DNA from: JBEKCB01 sp052139675
GTDB lineage: Bacteria > Planctomycetota > Brocadiia > CAIUPP01
Assembly (NCBI GenBank): GCA_052139675.1
Contig: JBKQWE010000124.1
Span: 1 to 63,737 of the forward strand
Reading direction: 5' to 3'
DNA length: 63,737 nucleotides
The notes under the pieces were generated by a model. That model had not been told where the DNA came from and did not search any database. It saw only the letters and a program-made list of their open reading frames with translations. This document shows, in pieces, positions 29,715 to 37,704 of the stretch. The translations under genes were made by a program, and so were the position numbers. The stretch's first letter is position 1. Each line of letters begins with the position of its first letter.

Positions 29715-31016
29715 ATGACCCTGCTCCTCGACGCGGTGTATCTTCTGCTGGCCCTGCTGGCCTCGCCGTACATCCTCTTCCGCATGGCACGCTCGCGCCG
29801 CTGGAGGGCCGGGCTTGCGCAGCGGCTCGGGTCCGTCCCGCCGCGCTCCGGCGGCAAACCCTGCGTCTGGATCCACGCCGTGTCCGTCGGCGAGGTGAGC
29901 GCCTCGCGGGCGCTGATTGACCGGATCCTCCAGGAGCATCCCGAATGGGACCTGCGCATATCCACCACCACCGATACGGGGCAGAAGCTTGCCGTTGAGC
30001 GGTACGGAGCGGAGCGCTGCTTCTACTTTCCGCTGGACCTTTCCGCGGCTGTCCGGCGCACTTTTCGGCGCGTGCGCCCGGACGTGGTTGTGCTGGTGGA
30101 GCTGGAGGTCTGGCCGAATTTCGTGCGCGTGGCCCGGGCGCGCAACGTGACGGTAACGATCGTGAACGGGCGCATGCGCGAGAAATGGGTCGGCGTCTAT
30201 CGCAAGCTCGGCTTCCTGCTGCGGCCTTTGCTCGATCCCGCGGGGCCGAACCTCTTCTGCGCGCAGAATGAAACCTACCGCGACCGCTTCGTGCGCGCCG
30301 GATTTCCGGCCGAAAAGGTCCGCGTGACCGGGACGATGAAGTACGACACCGTTCGCATGGAGGCGGACCCCGCGAAACTGGAGCCGGTCCGCGCTGCGCT
30401 GGGATTGACGGCGGGAGAGCGCGTATGGATCGCCTCGTGCACCTGGCCGGGCGAAGAGGCGATCTGCCTGCGCGTGCACAGGCTCCTGCACCGGCAGGTT
30501 CCGGCGCTCCGGCTGGTCATCGCGCCAAGGCACATCGAGAGGGCGGACGAGGTCGCGCGGCAGATCGAGCGCGCGGGTTACGAGGTCCGGCGCCGGTCCG
30601 CCGGCGGAGGGCCGAGCGGCCCGGCGGCGGTTGGCTTGCTTGACACCGTGGGCGAATTGGGATATTTGTATGCGACTGCGGAATTTGTTTTCATGGGTAA
30701 GAGCCTGACTGCCCGGGGCGGTCATAACGTGCTGGAGCCGGCGGCGCTAGGCGCCGTGCCGGTGTTCGGCCCGCTGACCGACAATTTTCAGGAAGAGGCG
30801 CAGTTGCTCCTGGATGCCGGCGCGGCGGAGCGCGTCGCGGACGAGGGAGAACTGGCCGAGACGCTGCTGCGGCTGCTGCGCGAGCCGGGAATCCGCCAGG
30901 AGCGGGCGCGGAAGGGCCGCGCGGCGGTGCTCGGACGCCAGGGGGCAAGCCGTCGGAACATGGAGGTTCTAAGCCGGGCGGTCGCATCCCGCATGTCGGA
31001 TCGCGAAACGACGTAA
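29715..31016 (+). CDS. waaA: 3-deoxy-D-manno-octulosonic acid (Kdo) transferase
   Basis: 433 residues. An N-terminal membrane anchor (LLLDAVYLLLALLASPYILF) precedes a GT-B fold with VWIHAVSVGEVSASRALI, STTTDTGQKLAVERYG, PDVVVLVELEVWPNFV, VTIVNGRMREKW and FMGKSLTARGGHNVLEPAALG, all hallmark WaaA/KdtA segments. It attaches Kdo to lipid IVA on the cytoplasmic membrane face, which implies lipopolysaccharide and an outer membrane. The ATG at 29715 lies 11 bases after the secA stop, so the genes may be co-transcribed. The number of Kdo residues added cannot be deduced. Confidence 0.93.
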   Translation: MTLLLDAVYLLLALLASPYILFRMARSRRWRAGLAQRLGSVPPRSGGKPCVWIHAVSVGEVSASRALIDRILQEHPEWDLRISTTTDTGQKLAVERYGAERCFYFPLDLSAAVRRTFRRVRPDVVVLVELEVWPNFVRVARARNVTVTIVNGRMREKWVGVYRKLGFLLRPLLDPAGPNLFCAQNETYRDRFVRAGFPAEKVRVTGTMKYDTVRMEADPAKLEPVRAALGLTAGERVWIASCTWPGEEAICLRVHRLLHRQVPALRLVIAPRHIERADEVARQIERAGYEVRRRSAGGGPSGPAAVGLLDTVGELGYLYATAEFVFMGKSLTARGGHNVLEPAALGAVPVFGPLTDNFQEEAQLLLDAGAAERVADEGELAETLLRLLREPGIRQERARKGRAAVLGRQGASRRNMEVLSRAVASRMSDRETT

Positions 31017-31109
31017 GCGTCTCGGGGCGTGTGATTCCAGTTTCCTGTCCGGGCTTTTGGGCAAGGAATTCTGCCGGTTCGTTCGGCTCAGTATAGGGAG
31101 AGCAACGCA

Positions 31110-32276
31110 ATGAGGAAGTACTTCTTCACCTCCGAGTCGGTCGCCATGGGACATCCGGACAAGGTGTCCGACCAGATTTCCGACGCGGTGCTTGACGCGA
31201 TTCTGGCGCAGGACAGGTTGGGCCGCGTGGCCGTGGAGACGCTGGTGACCAGCGGCCTGGTGATGGTGGCCGGCGAAGTCACGACGAACTGCTACGTGGA
31301 CGTGCCCGCCATCGCGCGCGAGGTCGTCCGCGACGTCGGCTACGTGGACGCGACATGGGGATTCAACTTCGAGACCTGCGGCGTCATCACCAGTATCCAT
31401 GGCCAGTCGCCTGATATCTCGCAGGGCGTGACGGAAGGCGAAGGGCTTCACCCGGAGGCGCAGGGCGCCGGCGATCAGGGCATCATGTTCGGCTTCGCCT
31501 GCGACGAGACGCCGGAGTTCATGCCGCTGCCGATCCATCTGTCGCACCGGCTCATGGAGAACTGCGCGATGCTCCGGCAGACCCGCAAGATTCCCTGGCT
31601 CCGGCCGGACGGCAAGTCCGAGGTCACCGTGGAATATCACGACCGGAAGCCCGTGCGCGTGCACGCGGTCGTCTGCTCCGTCCAGCACGACCCGGACGTG
31701 TCGCATGACGAGATCGAACGCGAGATCATCAACAAGCTGATCAAGCCGACGATCCCGCGCAAGTATCTCGACTCGCGCACGACCTACCACATCAATCCGA
31801 CCGGCCGATTCGTTCTCGGCGGGCCGATGGCCGATACCGGCCTCACGGGCCGCAAGATCATCGTGGACACGTACGGCGGGCGCGGGCGGCACGGCGGCGG
31901 CGCGTTCAGCGGCAAGGACCCGAGCAAGGTGGACCGCTCGGCCAGCTACGCGGCGCGCCATTGCGCAAAGAACATCGTCGCGGCCGGGCTGGCCGGCGAG
32001 TGCGAGATCGAGGTGGCCTATGCCATCGGAGTCGCCGAACCGCTGGCGCTCTACGTGGATACCCGAGGGACCGGCAAATTGCCCGACACCAAGCTTGAAA
32101 AGATCGTGGCCGGCCTCTTCGACTTCCGTCCCAAGCCGATGATCCAGCGCCTGGACCTGCTGCGGCCGATCTACAAGGAAACGGCCCGGTTCGGCCACTT
32201 CGGGCGCAACCTGCCTAATTTCACCTGGGAGCGCCTGGACATGGTCGAGGCGTTAAAGCAGGCGGCGAAGGTTTGA
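31110..32276 (+). CDS. metK: S-adenosylmethionine synthetase
   Basis: 388 residues, normal length. Conserved segments are SVAMGHPDKVSDQISDAVLD (ATP/methionine site), GAGDQGIMFGFACDETPEFM, TGRFVLGGPMADTGLTGRK and DTYGGRGRHGGGAFSGKDPSKVD (catalytic Lys and P-loop-like glycine region). It makes SAM from methionine and ATP. AGGGAGAG lies nine bases before the ATG. ahcY follows 137 bases downstream, linking SAM synthesis to recycling of its product. I see no SAM riboswitch in the 93 bases upstream. Confidence 0.97.
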   Translation: MRKYFFTSESVAMGHPDKVSDQISDAVLDAILAQDRLGRVAVETLVTSGLVMVAGEVTTNCYVDVPAIAREVVRDVGYVDATWGFNFETCGVITSIHGQSPDISQGVTEGEGLHPEAQGAGDQGIMFGFACDETPEFMPLPIHLSHRLMENCAMLRQTRKIPWLRPDGKSEVTVEYHDRKPVRVHAVVCSVQHDPDVSHDEIEREIINKLIKPTIPRKYLDSRTTYHINPTGRFVLGGPMADTGLTGRKIIVDTYGGRGRHGGGAFSGKDPSKVDRSASYAARHCAKNIVAAGLAGECEIEVAYAIGVAEPLALYVDTRGTGKLPDTKLEKIVAGLFDFRPKPMIQRLDLLRPIYKETARFGHFGRNLPNFTWERLDMVEALKQAAKV

Positions 32277-32300
32277 TCGGGGCGCGTGCTGTCCGTACTT

Positions 32301-32382
32301 CGTAATCGTAATCCTAATCGTGCTCGGCCTTCGTTCGGACGGAACGGATAACGGCGATTACGAGTACGAGTAAGATTACGAG
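32301..32382. repeat. Long imperfect stem with ATTACGA/TAATCGT repeats between metK and ahcY
   Basis: The arms 32305-32326 and 32361-32382 can pair over 22 positions with 18 Watson-Crick matches and two possible G-U pairs. Each arm is made of degenerate six-base units (TAATCG on the left, ATTACGA or TACGAG on the right). A second small stem, CGTTC (32332-32336) with GAACG (32342-32346), sits in the loop. It fills most of the 137-base intergenic gap. Confidence 0.6.
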
Positions 32383-32413
32383 GCTTTGAAATGAACTGGA
32401 AGGGTTTTCCATC

Positions 32414-33679
32414 GTGAAAACAGGATACGACGTGAAGGACATGTCCCTCGCCGGCGAGGGGAAAAGGCGGATCCTCTGGGCCGACCGCGACATGCCGGTG
32501 CTGCGCATCGTGCGGGAACGGTTCGCCAGGGAAAAGCCGCTGAAGGGGATGACGCTGGCGGCGTGCCTGCACGTGACCGCCGAGACCGCGAACCTGTGCC
32601 GCGCGCTGATCGCCGGCGGCGCGAAGCTCTCGCTCTGCGCCTCGAACCCGTTGAGCACGCAGGACGACGTCGCGGCCTCGCTCGTCCACGATTTTGGAAT
32701 CCCGGTGTTCGCCATCCGGGGCGAAGGGACGCAGAGCTACTACCGCCACATCCGCGCCTGCCTGCAGACGCTGCCGACGATCACCCTCGACGACGGCGCC
32801 GACCTCGTCAGCACGCTGCACGGCGAATTCGCCGGCCGCTGCGACAAGGTCCTCGGCTCCATGGAGGAGACGACGACGGGCGTCATCCGCCTGCGCGCGA
32901 TGGAACGCAAGGGCGCGCTCCGGATCCCCGTGATCGCCGTCAACGACGCCGACGTTAAGCACCTCTTCGACAACCGCTACGGCACGGGCCAGTCCACCGT
33001 GGACGGCATCATCCGCGCGACGGACATCCTGCTGGCCGGGAAGAACGTCGTCGCCGCCGGATACGGGATGTGCGGCCGCGGCTTTGCGGCCCGCGCGCGC
33101 GGCATGGGCGCGAACGTCATTGTCACCGAGGTCCAGCCGCTGCGCGCGCTGGAGGCGGTCATGGACGGCTTCCGCGTGATGAGCATGAAAGAGGCCGCGC
33201 CGATCGGCGACCTTTTCTGCACGCTGACCGGCGACATCCACGTGCTCCGCGCGGAGCATTTCAAGCGGATGAAGGATGGCGCGGTCGTCTGCAACTCCGG
33301 CCACTTCAACGTCGAGATTGACCTCGATGCGCTTCAGAAGCTCGCGCGGAGCGTCAGCAGGGGCGTGCGCCGGCACGTGGATCAATTCACGCTCGCGGGC
33401 GGGAAACGGATTTACGTCCTGGCTGAGGGCCGCCTGATCAACCTGGCCGCCGCAGAGGGGCACCCGGCGTGCGTGATGGACATGTCGTTCGCGACGCAGG
33501 CGCTGGCCTCGGAGTGGGTGGCGAAGCGCAAGAGCCCGCTGCCGGTCAAGGTCCACGACGTGCCGCGCGAGATTGACGAATGGATCGCGCGCCTCAAGTT
33601 GCGGTCCATGGACATCGCCATTGACACGCTGACGCCGGAACAGAGGAAGTACCTCAAGTCCTGGGAAATGGGCACCTGA
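32414..33679 (+). CDS. ahcY: S-adenosylhomocysteine hydrolase
   Basis: 421 residues, the shorter form lacking the ~40-residue insertion found in many proteobacterial and eukaryotic enzymes. Visible are LHVTAETANLCRALIAGGA, the substrate-site segment DGADLVSTLH, EETTTGVIRL, and the NAD-binding AGYGMCGRGFAARARGMGA. It hydrolyses S-adenosylhomocysteine to adenosine and homocysteine, removing the inhibitor formed by SAM-dependent methylation. The start is GTG at 32414 with GGAAGGG about ten bases upstream. It follows metK on the same strand. Confidence 0.95.
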   Translation: MKTGYDVKDMSLAGEGKRRILWADRDMPVLRIVRERFAREKPLKGMTLAACLHVTAETANLCRALIAGGAKLSLCASNPLSTQDDVAASLVHDFGIPVFAIRGEGTQSYYRHIRACLQTLPTITLDDGADLVSTLHGEFAGRCDKVLGSMEETTTGVIRLRAMERKGALRIPVIAVNDADVKHLFDNRYGTGQSTVDGIIRATDILLAGKNVVAAGYGMCGRGFAARARGMGANVIVTEVQPLRALEAVMDGFRVMSMKEAAPIGDLFCTLTGDIHVLRAEHFKRMKDGAVVCNSGHFNVEIDLDALQKLARSVSRGVRRHVDQFTLAGGKRIYVLAEGRLINLAAAEGHPACVMDMSFATQALASEWVAKRKSPLPVKVHDVPREIDEWIARLKLRSMDIAIDTLTPEQRKYLKSWEMGT

Positions 33680-33710
33680 TCATCGCCGGCCGCCGTCCGC
33701 GCCCGTTCGG

Positions 33711-34025
33711 TCAGGCCAGGTGAAAGACCTCTTTCAACTCGAGCGACTTCGGACTGTTGTCGGGGTTGGCGGGCATGACGTCCTTCATGTGCGCCCACCA
33801 CTTGCGGCAGATGGGCGTCTGCGCAATGGCCTTCCAGCGTTGCTCGTCTTCGACCTCCACGTACGCGAAGAGCTGGCGCGTTTCCGGGTGCAGGAAGATG
33901 GAGTAGTTGTGGACGCCGTGGGACTTGAGGACCTGCTGCATCTCCGGCCAGACGGGGTTGTGGCGGCGCTCGTATTCCGCTTCCGAGCCTGCGGCGACCG
34001 ACATGACAAATGCCTTGCGAATCAT
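33711..34025 (-). CDS. rhaM: L-rhamnose mutarotase
   Basis: 104 residues, exact family length. It has the RhaM/YiiL pattern EYERRHNPVWPEMQQVLKSH, NYSIFLHPETRQLFAYVEVE, and WKAIAQTPICRKWWAHMKDVM, with the conserved His, Tyr and paired Trp of the active site. It interconverts alpha and beta L-rhamnopyranose. AAGGAG lies seven bases before the ATG. No rhamnose isomerase, kinase or aldolase is nearby, so it may serve scattered rhamnose genes or another methylpentose. It is convergent with ahcY. Confidence 0.92.
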   Translation of the reverse strand: MIRKAFVMSVAAGSEAEYERRHNPVWPEMQQVLKSHGVHNYSIFLHPETRQLFAYVEVEDEQRWKAIAQTPICRKWWAHMKDVMPANPDNSPKSLELKEVFHLA

Positions 34026-34137
34026 CGGGGCTCCTTTCCTGCTTCGCCAGGAATGCGCATGAGACCATTCCGGGAACGCAACCCTTTTTTCAGCGCGGGC
34101 TGGAATTCAGAACGGTTTGTTGAACGGCGAATCCGCA

Positions 34138-35040
34138 TCAGCGCCCTCCGGCCAGGATCAGCGCCAGGAAGATCAAGCCGCCGAAGGCGGTCATGTATTT
34201 CGCGGTCAGCGCGTCCGCATCGGGGCGGCGGAGGTTGCGCAGGGCGAAACGCGCGGGGACGAGACCGACCGGCAGCGCCAGCAGGCCGAGGAGCAGCCAT
34301 GCGGGCGAGGTTTTTGAAACGACCATGCCGATGATGATCGCGGCGGGCCCGAACATCAGCGCCAGGTAAACGAGCAGATAGGCCTTCCTGCCGAGCACAC
34401 ACGCCAGCGTCCGGACCTTCCCGCTCGAGTCTTCCTCGATGTCGCGCAGGTTGTTCGCCGAGACGATCGCCGTAATGAGCATCCCGAGCGGGACCGAATA
34501 GAGAAGCATTTTCGGCGTCACTGCCATCGCCTGCATGTACCCCGCGCCGACGACGACGGCCGGGCCGTACACGATGAAGATGCACAGCTCGCCGAGCCCG
34601 AGGTACTTGAAGGCGAAGGGCGGAGCGGTATACGCGTAGCCGAAAAACACTCCCACCGCCGCGATCGCAGCCACGGGCCAGCCGCCGAGCCAGAGCAGAA
34701 GGGCGCCCATCGGCGCGAGCGGGATGAAAAGAATCAGGATGAAGCGGAGCACGTCCTTCGGCAGGAGAATACCCTTCACTAGGGCGCGCCCCGGGCGTCC
34801 TTCATCGTCCTCGGTGCGGGCATCCACGCCGGAGCGGTAGTCGTAGTAATCGTTCAGCAGGTTGCCGATGGCGTGCATCAGCACAATGGCGGCGAGTTCG
34901 ACGGCGAGGACGCCCCAGCGCCATTGCGAGATCGGCGCCGCGGCCGCCGTCCCGACGAGCACGCCGAGCACCGACGCGGGAAATGCAAACGGCCGCGTCG
35001 CGTCGAACCAGACGCGCATTCCGACTTTGCGGACTTCCAT
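34138..35040 (-). CDS. menA: 1,4-dihydroxy-2-naphthoate polyprenyltransferase (UbiA family)
   Basis: 300 residues with about eight membrane helices. The two Asp-rich prenyl-diphosphate sites are visible: NDYYDYRSGVD near residue 68 and DIEEDSSGKVRTLACVLG near 205. WFDATRPFAFPASVLGVLVG at the N-terminus and the loop after the first site match MenA more than UbiA. It attaches a polyprenyl tail to dihydroxynaphthoate in menaquinone synthesis. The ATG at 35038-35040 is preceded by AAGG; the frame further upstream runs through palindromic DNA and is rejected. No other men gene is adjacent, so UbiA-family substrate choice is slightly uncertain. Confidence 0.87.
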   Translation of the reverse strand: MEVRKVGMRVWFDATRPFAFPASVLGVLVGTAAAAPISQWRWGVLAVELAAIVLMHAIGNLLNDYYDYRSGVDARTEDDEGRPGRALVKGILLPKDVLRFILILFIPLAPMGALLLWLGGWPVAAIAAVGVFFGYAYTAPPFAFKYLGLGELCIFIVYGPAVVVGAGYMQAMAVTPKMLLYSVPLGMLITAIVSANNLRDIEEDSSGKVRTLACVLGRKAYLLVYLALMFGPAAIIIGMVVSKTSPAWLLLGLLALPVGLVPARFALRNLRRPDADALTAKYMTAFGGLIFLALILAGGR

Positions 35041-35065
35041 CTCGGCCTTCCTTGCTCGAACCCAG

Positions 35066-35108
35066 TGCTTACTTGCGGAAATAGGCGTCCTATTTCCGAA
35101 TGTAAGCA
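35066..35108. repeat. Palindromic element, copy 1
   Basis: Core arms GGAAATAGG (35077-35085) and CCTATTTCC (35089-35097) flank a CGT loop. Outer arms TGCTTAC and GTAAGCA extend the stem to about 20 pairs with two mismatches. The same core and part of the flank recur at 53486-53530. It lies between apgM and menA. Confidence 0.85.
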
Positions 35109-35158
35109 TGACCGCGATAAGCCGCGTCGTTGTATTGGGTTATGCGTTCCGTTGGACC

Positions 35159-35204
35159 GTGTTTAGTTGCGTGAATTGGTACGCCAATTCACGCAACTAA
35201 ACAC
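35159..35204. repeat. Perfect 21-bp inverted repeat with TACG loop
   Basis: Left arm 35159-35179 (contains TTTAGTTGCGTGAATTGG) and right arm 35184-35204 are exact reverse complements. The right arm ends at the first base of the apgM stop codon. No T-run follows on either strand, so it is not a standard intrinsic terminator, though a transcript-end or stabilising stem for apgM is plausible. Confidence 0.85.
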
Positions 35205-36406
35205 TAGGCCCCGAACTTCTTCATCTTCTGCGCGTTGGCCAGCATCAGCGCCATTGCCTCGACCGCCGGGAACCGCCCCAGCGACCCGCGCGCGCATTCC
35301 CGCTCGCTGAAGCGCGCCGCCCCGTCGGGCCGGCAATACTTCGACCAGAGCAGGAACGGGCACGGATGCCAGGAGTGGCCCTTCAGCACGGCCGGGGTGG
35401 AATGGTCGCCGGTGACCACGATGACGTCCGGCTCCAGCGCGAGCAGCGTCGGGACGTGGCGATCCAGCTCCTCGATGATCTGGACCTTCTTGTCGAAGTT
35501 CCCGTCCTCGCCGTAGGAATCCGTCTTCTTGATGTGGATGTAGAAAAAATCGTGCTTTTCGAACTCGCGGCCGAGGGTGTTGAACTCGTCCTCGATCGTC
35601 TCGCGCGGCTCCAGGACTTTCATTCCGACCAGCTTGGCCAGGCCGCGGTACATGGGGTAGGTGGCGATGCAGGCCGGGTGGAGCTTGAAGCGCTCGGTCA
35701 TGCTCGGGATCGCCGGGTACTTGGCGAAGCCGCGCACGAGGACGGTGTTTGCCGGGTGGCGGCCTTCGAGCGCCTCGGTGGCCAGGCGGATGAAATCGTT
35801 GACGACATCGGCGGTGCGTTCCGCTTCAGGGGCGAGCGGCCTGGCCGGGACGGGCGGGTGGCCGTCCTTCTGCGGGTCGGCGTCCTCGATGCGGCCGTCG
35901 AGGCCATCTCCGCGGAACAGCACGGTGAACCGGTGCTCCTTGCCCGGCTCGATGATGACCTCGACATCGCCGATCCTGGGGATGGCCTTGGAGAGCAGGG
36001 CGCAAAGCTCGCGGCTCTTCTCGGTGGCGGGGCGGCCGGCGCGCCGGTCCACGATGAGGCCCTTGTCGAGCGTGGCGAAGTTCGCCCGGGCGGCCACGTC
36101 GCGAGGGGTCATCGAAAGGCCCACGCCGAGCGCCTCGAGCACGCCGCGGCCGATTTCATATTGCAACGGGTCGTAGCCGAACAGCGCCAGGTGCGATGGC
36201 CCGCTGCCCGGCGTGATGCCGCGGGCGATCGGGTCGGTCAACCCCAATTCCGACTCGCTGGCGAGCCGGTTCAGGCAGGGGATGTCCGCCGCCTCCAGCT
36301 CGGTCCGGCCCTCGTGCGGCACGCCGCCGAGGCCGTCCGCGACCAGCAGCACGATCTTGGCCGCATTTTGCTCGACAAGTTCGCGCAGAATTCCATCGGG
36401 GATCAT
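35204..36406 (-). CDS. apgM: 2,3-bisphosphoglycerate-independent phosphoglycerate mutase, archaeal type
   Basis: 400 residues. KIVLLVADGLGG at the N-terminus (first metal Asp) and GITPGSGPSHLALFGYDP (catalytic Ser and substrate site) identify the ApgM branch of the alkaline-phosphatase superfamily. VVTGDHSTPAVLKGHSWHPCP supplies the second metal site. It interconverts 3- and 2-phosphoglycerate in glycolysis. Of two close in-frame starts, the ATG at 36404-36406 has GGAG seven bases upstream, while the one at 36412 overlaps that site. It starts 31 bases after an unknown gene on the same strand and ends in a perfect palindrome. Confidence 0.93.
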   Translation of the reverse strand: MIPDGILRELVEQNAAKIVLLVADGLGGVPHEGRTELEAADIPCLNRLASESELGLTDPIARGITPGSGPSHLALFGYDPLQYEIGRGVLEALGVGLSMTPRDVAARANFATLDKGLIVDRRAGRPATEKSRELCALLSKAIPRIGDVEVIIEPGKEHRFTVLFRGDGLDGRIEDADPQKDGHPPVPARPLAPEAERTADVVNDFIRLATEALEGRHPANTVLVRGFAKYPAIPSMTERFKLHPACIATYPMYRGLAKLVGMKVLEPRETIEDEFNTLGREFEKHDFFYIHIKKTDSYGEDGNFDKKVQIIEELDRHVPTLLALEPDVIVVTGDHSTPAVLKGHSWHPCPFLLWSKYCRPDGAARFSERECARGSLGRFPAVEAMALMLANAQKMKKFGA

Positions 36407-36437
36407 AGGCATCTCCTGGAAGCGTCATGTTCGACAG

Positions 36438-37601
36438 TCAGTCGGTCGGCGGCCTGGCCGCGGCCTCGGACGAGGACTCGAACGCGAAGCCGACCTCCTT
36501 GCGGACGAAGCGCAACTTCCCCCCAGGGAAGTATCGCTCGAATCGTCGCACGTAGTACACCGGGTTCTGCTTGCCCCGCAGGAAGAGGAAGTTGAGGAAG
36601 CGAAGCCGTTCGGTGTTGCTGGGCAGCACCTCGAACATCCGGCCGTGCCGCACGGTCGAAAGGCTCTTGCCGCCGCGGAGGAAGGCGTACATGTCGCGGG
36701 CGAGCGTGCCGTCCACGTGCGGCAACGCGCGGACGATCGCCGCGACACCGAGGATGACGAGCCTGCTCTGCATGGCGGCGGTCACTTCCGGGTGTCCGAC
36801 CAGGTGGCGGAGCCGGTGCCGCAGCCGGAGGAAGATCTCCTCGGGGGTGCGTTCGCCGGCGGGGATGCGGCCGGCGATGTGGGCGCGCGTGTATTCCTCC
36901 AGCGCGGTGGCCGCATCGAGCACCTGGAAGGCCAGCCGGTGCCGCTTCTGGATGTATCGCTCGACGTCGCTGGAGAGTTCGTTCGCCAGCAGCTTGCGGG
37001 CCTCGGCCTGGTCCTGCGCGCCGATCGTATGGACCACCGTATCGTCGAAGAGGCCCAGCCGCTTCATCGAGTACATGATCCGAACGGCGTGCAACCGGGC
37101 CTTCACCTCCGTGCTGAACTCGCCGAGGTTGTCCGCGCGGTAAATCGGCAGCCGGAGGAAGAGCACGTTGTCCACCGCTTCCTCCAGCACCTCGTCGCGC
37201 AGTCCGGCCTCGCCCTGGTACAGCGTTCTGCAGAACAGCAGCACGATGTAGAGGAGATGGATCTCGCCCATCCCGAATTTGTTGACGACGCAGAAATTCC
37301 GCAGCAGTTCGAAGTCCTTGCGCAGGTTCTCGGGCGAGGCGAGATAGCGCACCGTCTTGTCGCCCGGCCCGCTGAGGATGACGGCCTCGGGGTAGAGCTG
37401 GTTGTGGCGGAGCGCGTCGAACAACCGCCCGAACACCACTTGCAGCGTCGCGAAGCGCGACTTGCTCGTGGGCGAAGCCCACGCCGCGCGATAGGCGTCC
37501 ATTGCGGCGAGACGATACTCGCGGATTGAAACGCCGCCGGTATCCTTCAGCCAGTCGGCAGAATCGCCCAGCAGCGTGAAAGCAGCCAAGTCGCCGGCCA
37601 T
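36438..37601 (-). CDS. Conserved-looking soluble protein of unknown function
   Basis: 387 residues, mostly helical and rich in Arg, Leu, Glu and Ala; no signal peptide or membrane segment. No catalytic motif is recognised. A histidine-containing segment ILHPETR-like is absent; notable are RLRHRLRHLVGHPEVTAAMQ and GKQNPVYYVRRFERYFPGGKLRFVRKEVG near the C-terminus. The ATG at 37599-37601 has GGGAG about ten bases upstream. The frame also allows GTG 37637 or TTG 37634 close to a GAAGGAG, and a promoter lies at 37653-37681, so the start is open. It is upstream of apgM and downstream of a rhomboid gene. Confidence 0.6.
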   Translation of the reverse strand: MAGDLAAFTLLGDSADWLKDTGGVSIREYRLAAMDAYRAAWASPTSKSRFATLQVVFGRLFDALRHNQLYPEAVILSGPGDKTVRYLASPENLRKDFELLRNFCVVNKFGMGEIHLLYIVLLFCRTLYQGEAGLRDEVLEEAVDNVLFLRLPIYRADNLGEFSTEVKARLHAVRIMYSMKRLGLFDDTVVHTIGAQDQAEARKLLANELSSDVERYIQKRHRLAFQVLDAATALEEYTRAHIAGRIPAGERTPEEIFLRLRHRLRHLVGHPEVTAAMQSRLVILGVAAIVRALPHVDGTLARDMYAFLRGGKSLSTVRHGRMFEVLPSNTERLRFLNFLFLRGKQNPVYYVRRFERYFPGGKLRFVRKEVGFAFESSSEAAARPPTD

Positions 37602-37652
37602 GACCTCGTATCTCCCGTTCAGGGATAGAGGCAACACTCCTTCAGCCGCATT

Positions 37653-37681
37653 AGAATACCGGACGAACGGCCTCAGTGCAA
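37653..37681 (-). promoter_or_regulatory. Possible promoter for the unknown gene-apgM unit
   Basis: On the minus strand, TTGCAC (37676-37681), 17-base spacer, TATTCT (37653-37658). Just upstream, around the rhomboid stop (37691-37710), a four-base CCGC/GCGG hairpin is followed by six T residues, a weak intrinsic terminator candidate. Confidence 0.4.
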
Positions 37682-37704
37682 GCCCCTGCCGCGAAAAAAT
37701 CCGC

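Noticed and set aside
31017..31109. SAM riboswitch upstream of metK
   Set aside because: The 93-base leader has no recognisable SAM-I, SAM-II or SAM-IV core elements.
32301..32382. CRISPR-like repeat array
   Set aside because: The six-base units are degenerate, lack spacers and form an inverted, not direct, arrangement; no cas gene is present.
35041..35203. Protein-coding extension of menA through the palindromes
   Set aside because: The extra N-terminal residues come from repeat DNA, while the ATG at 35038-35040 matches the family start and has a ribosome site.
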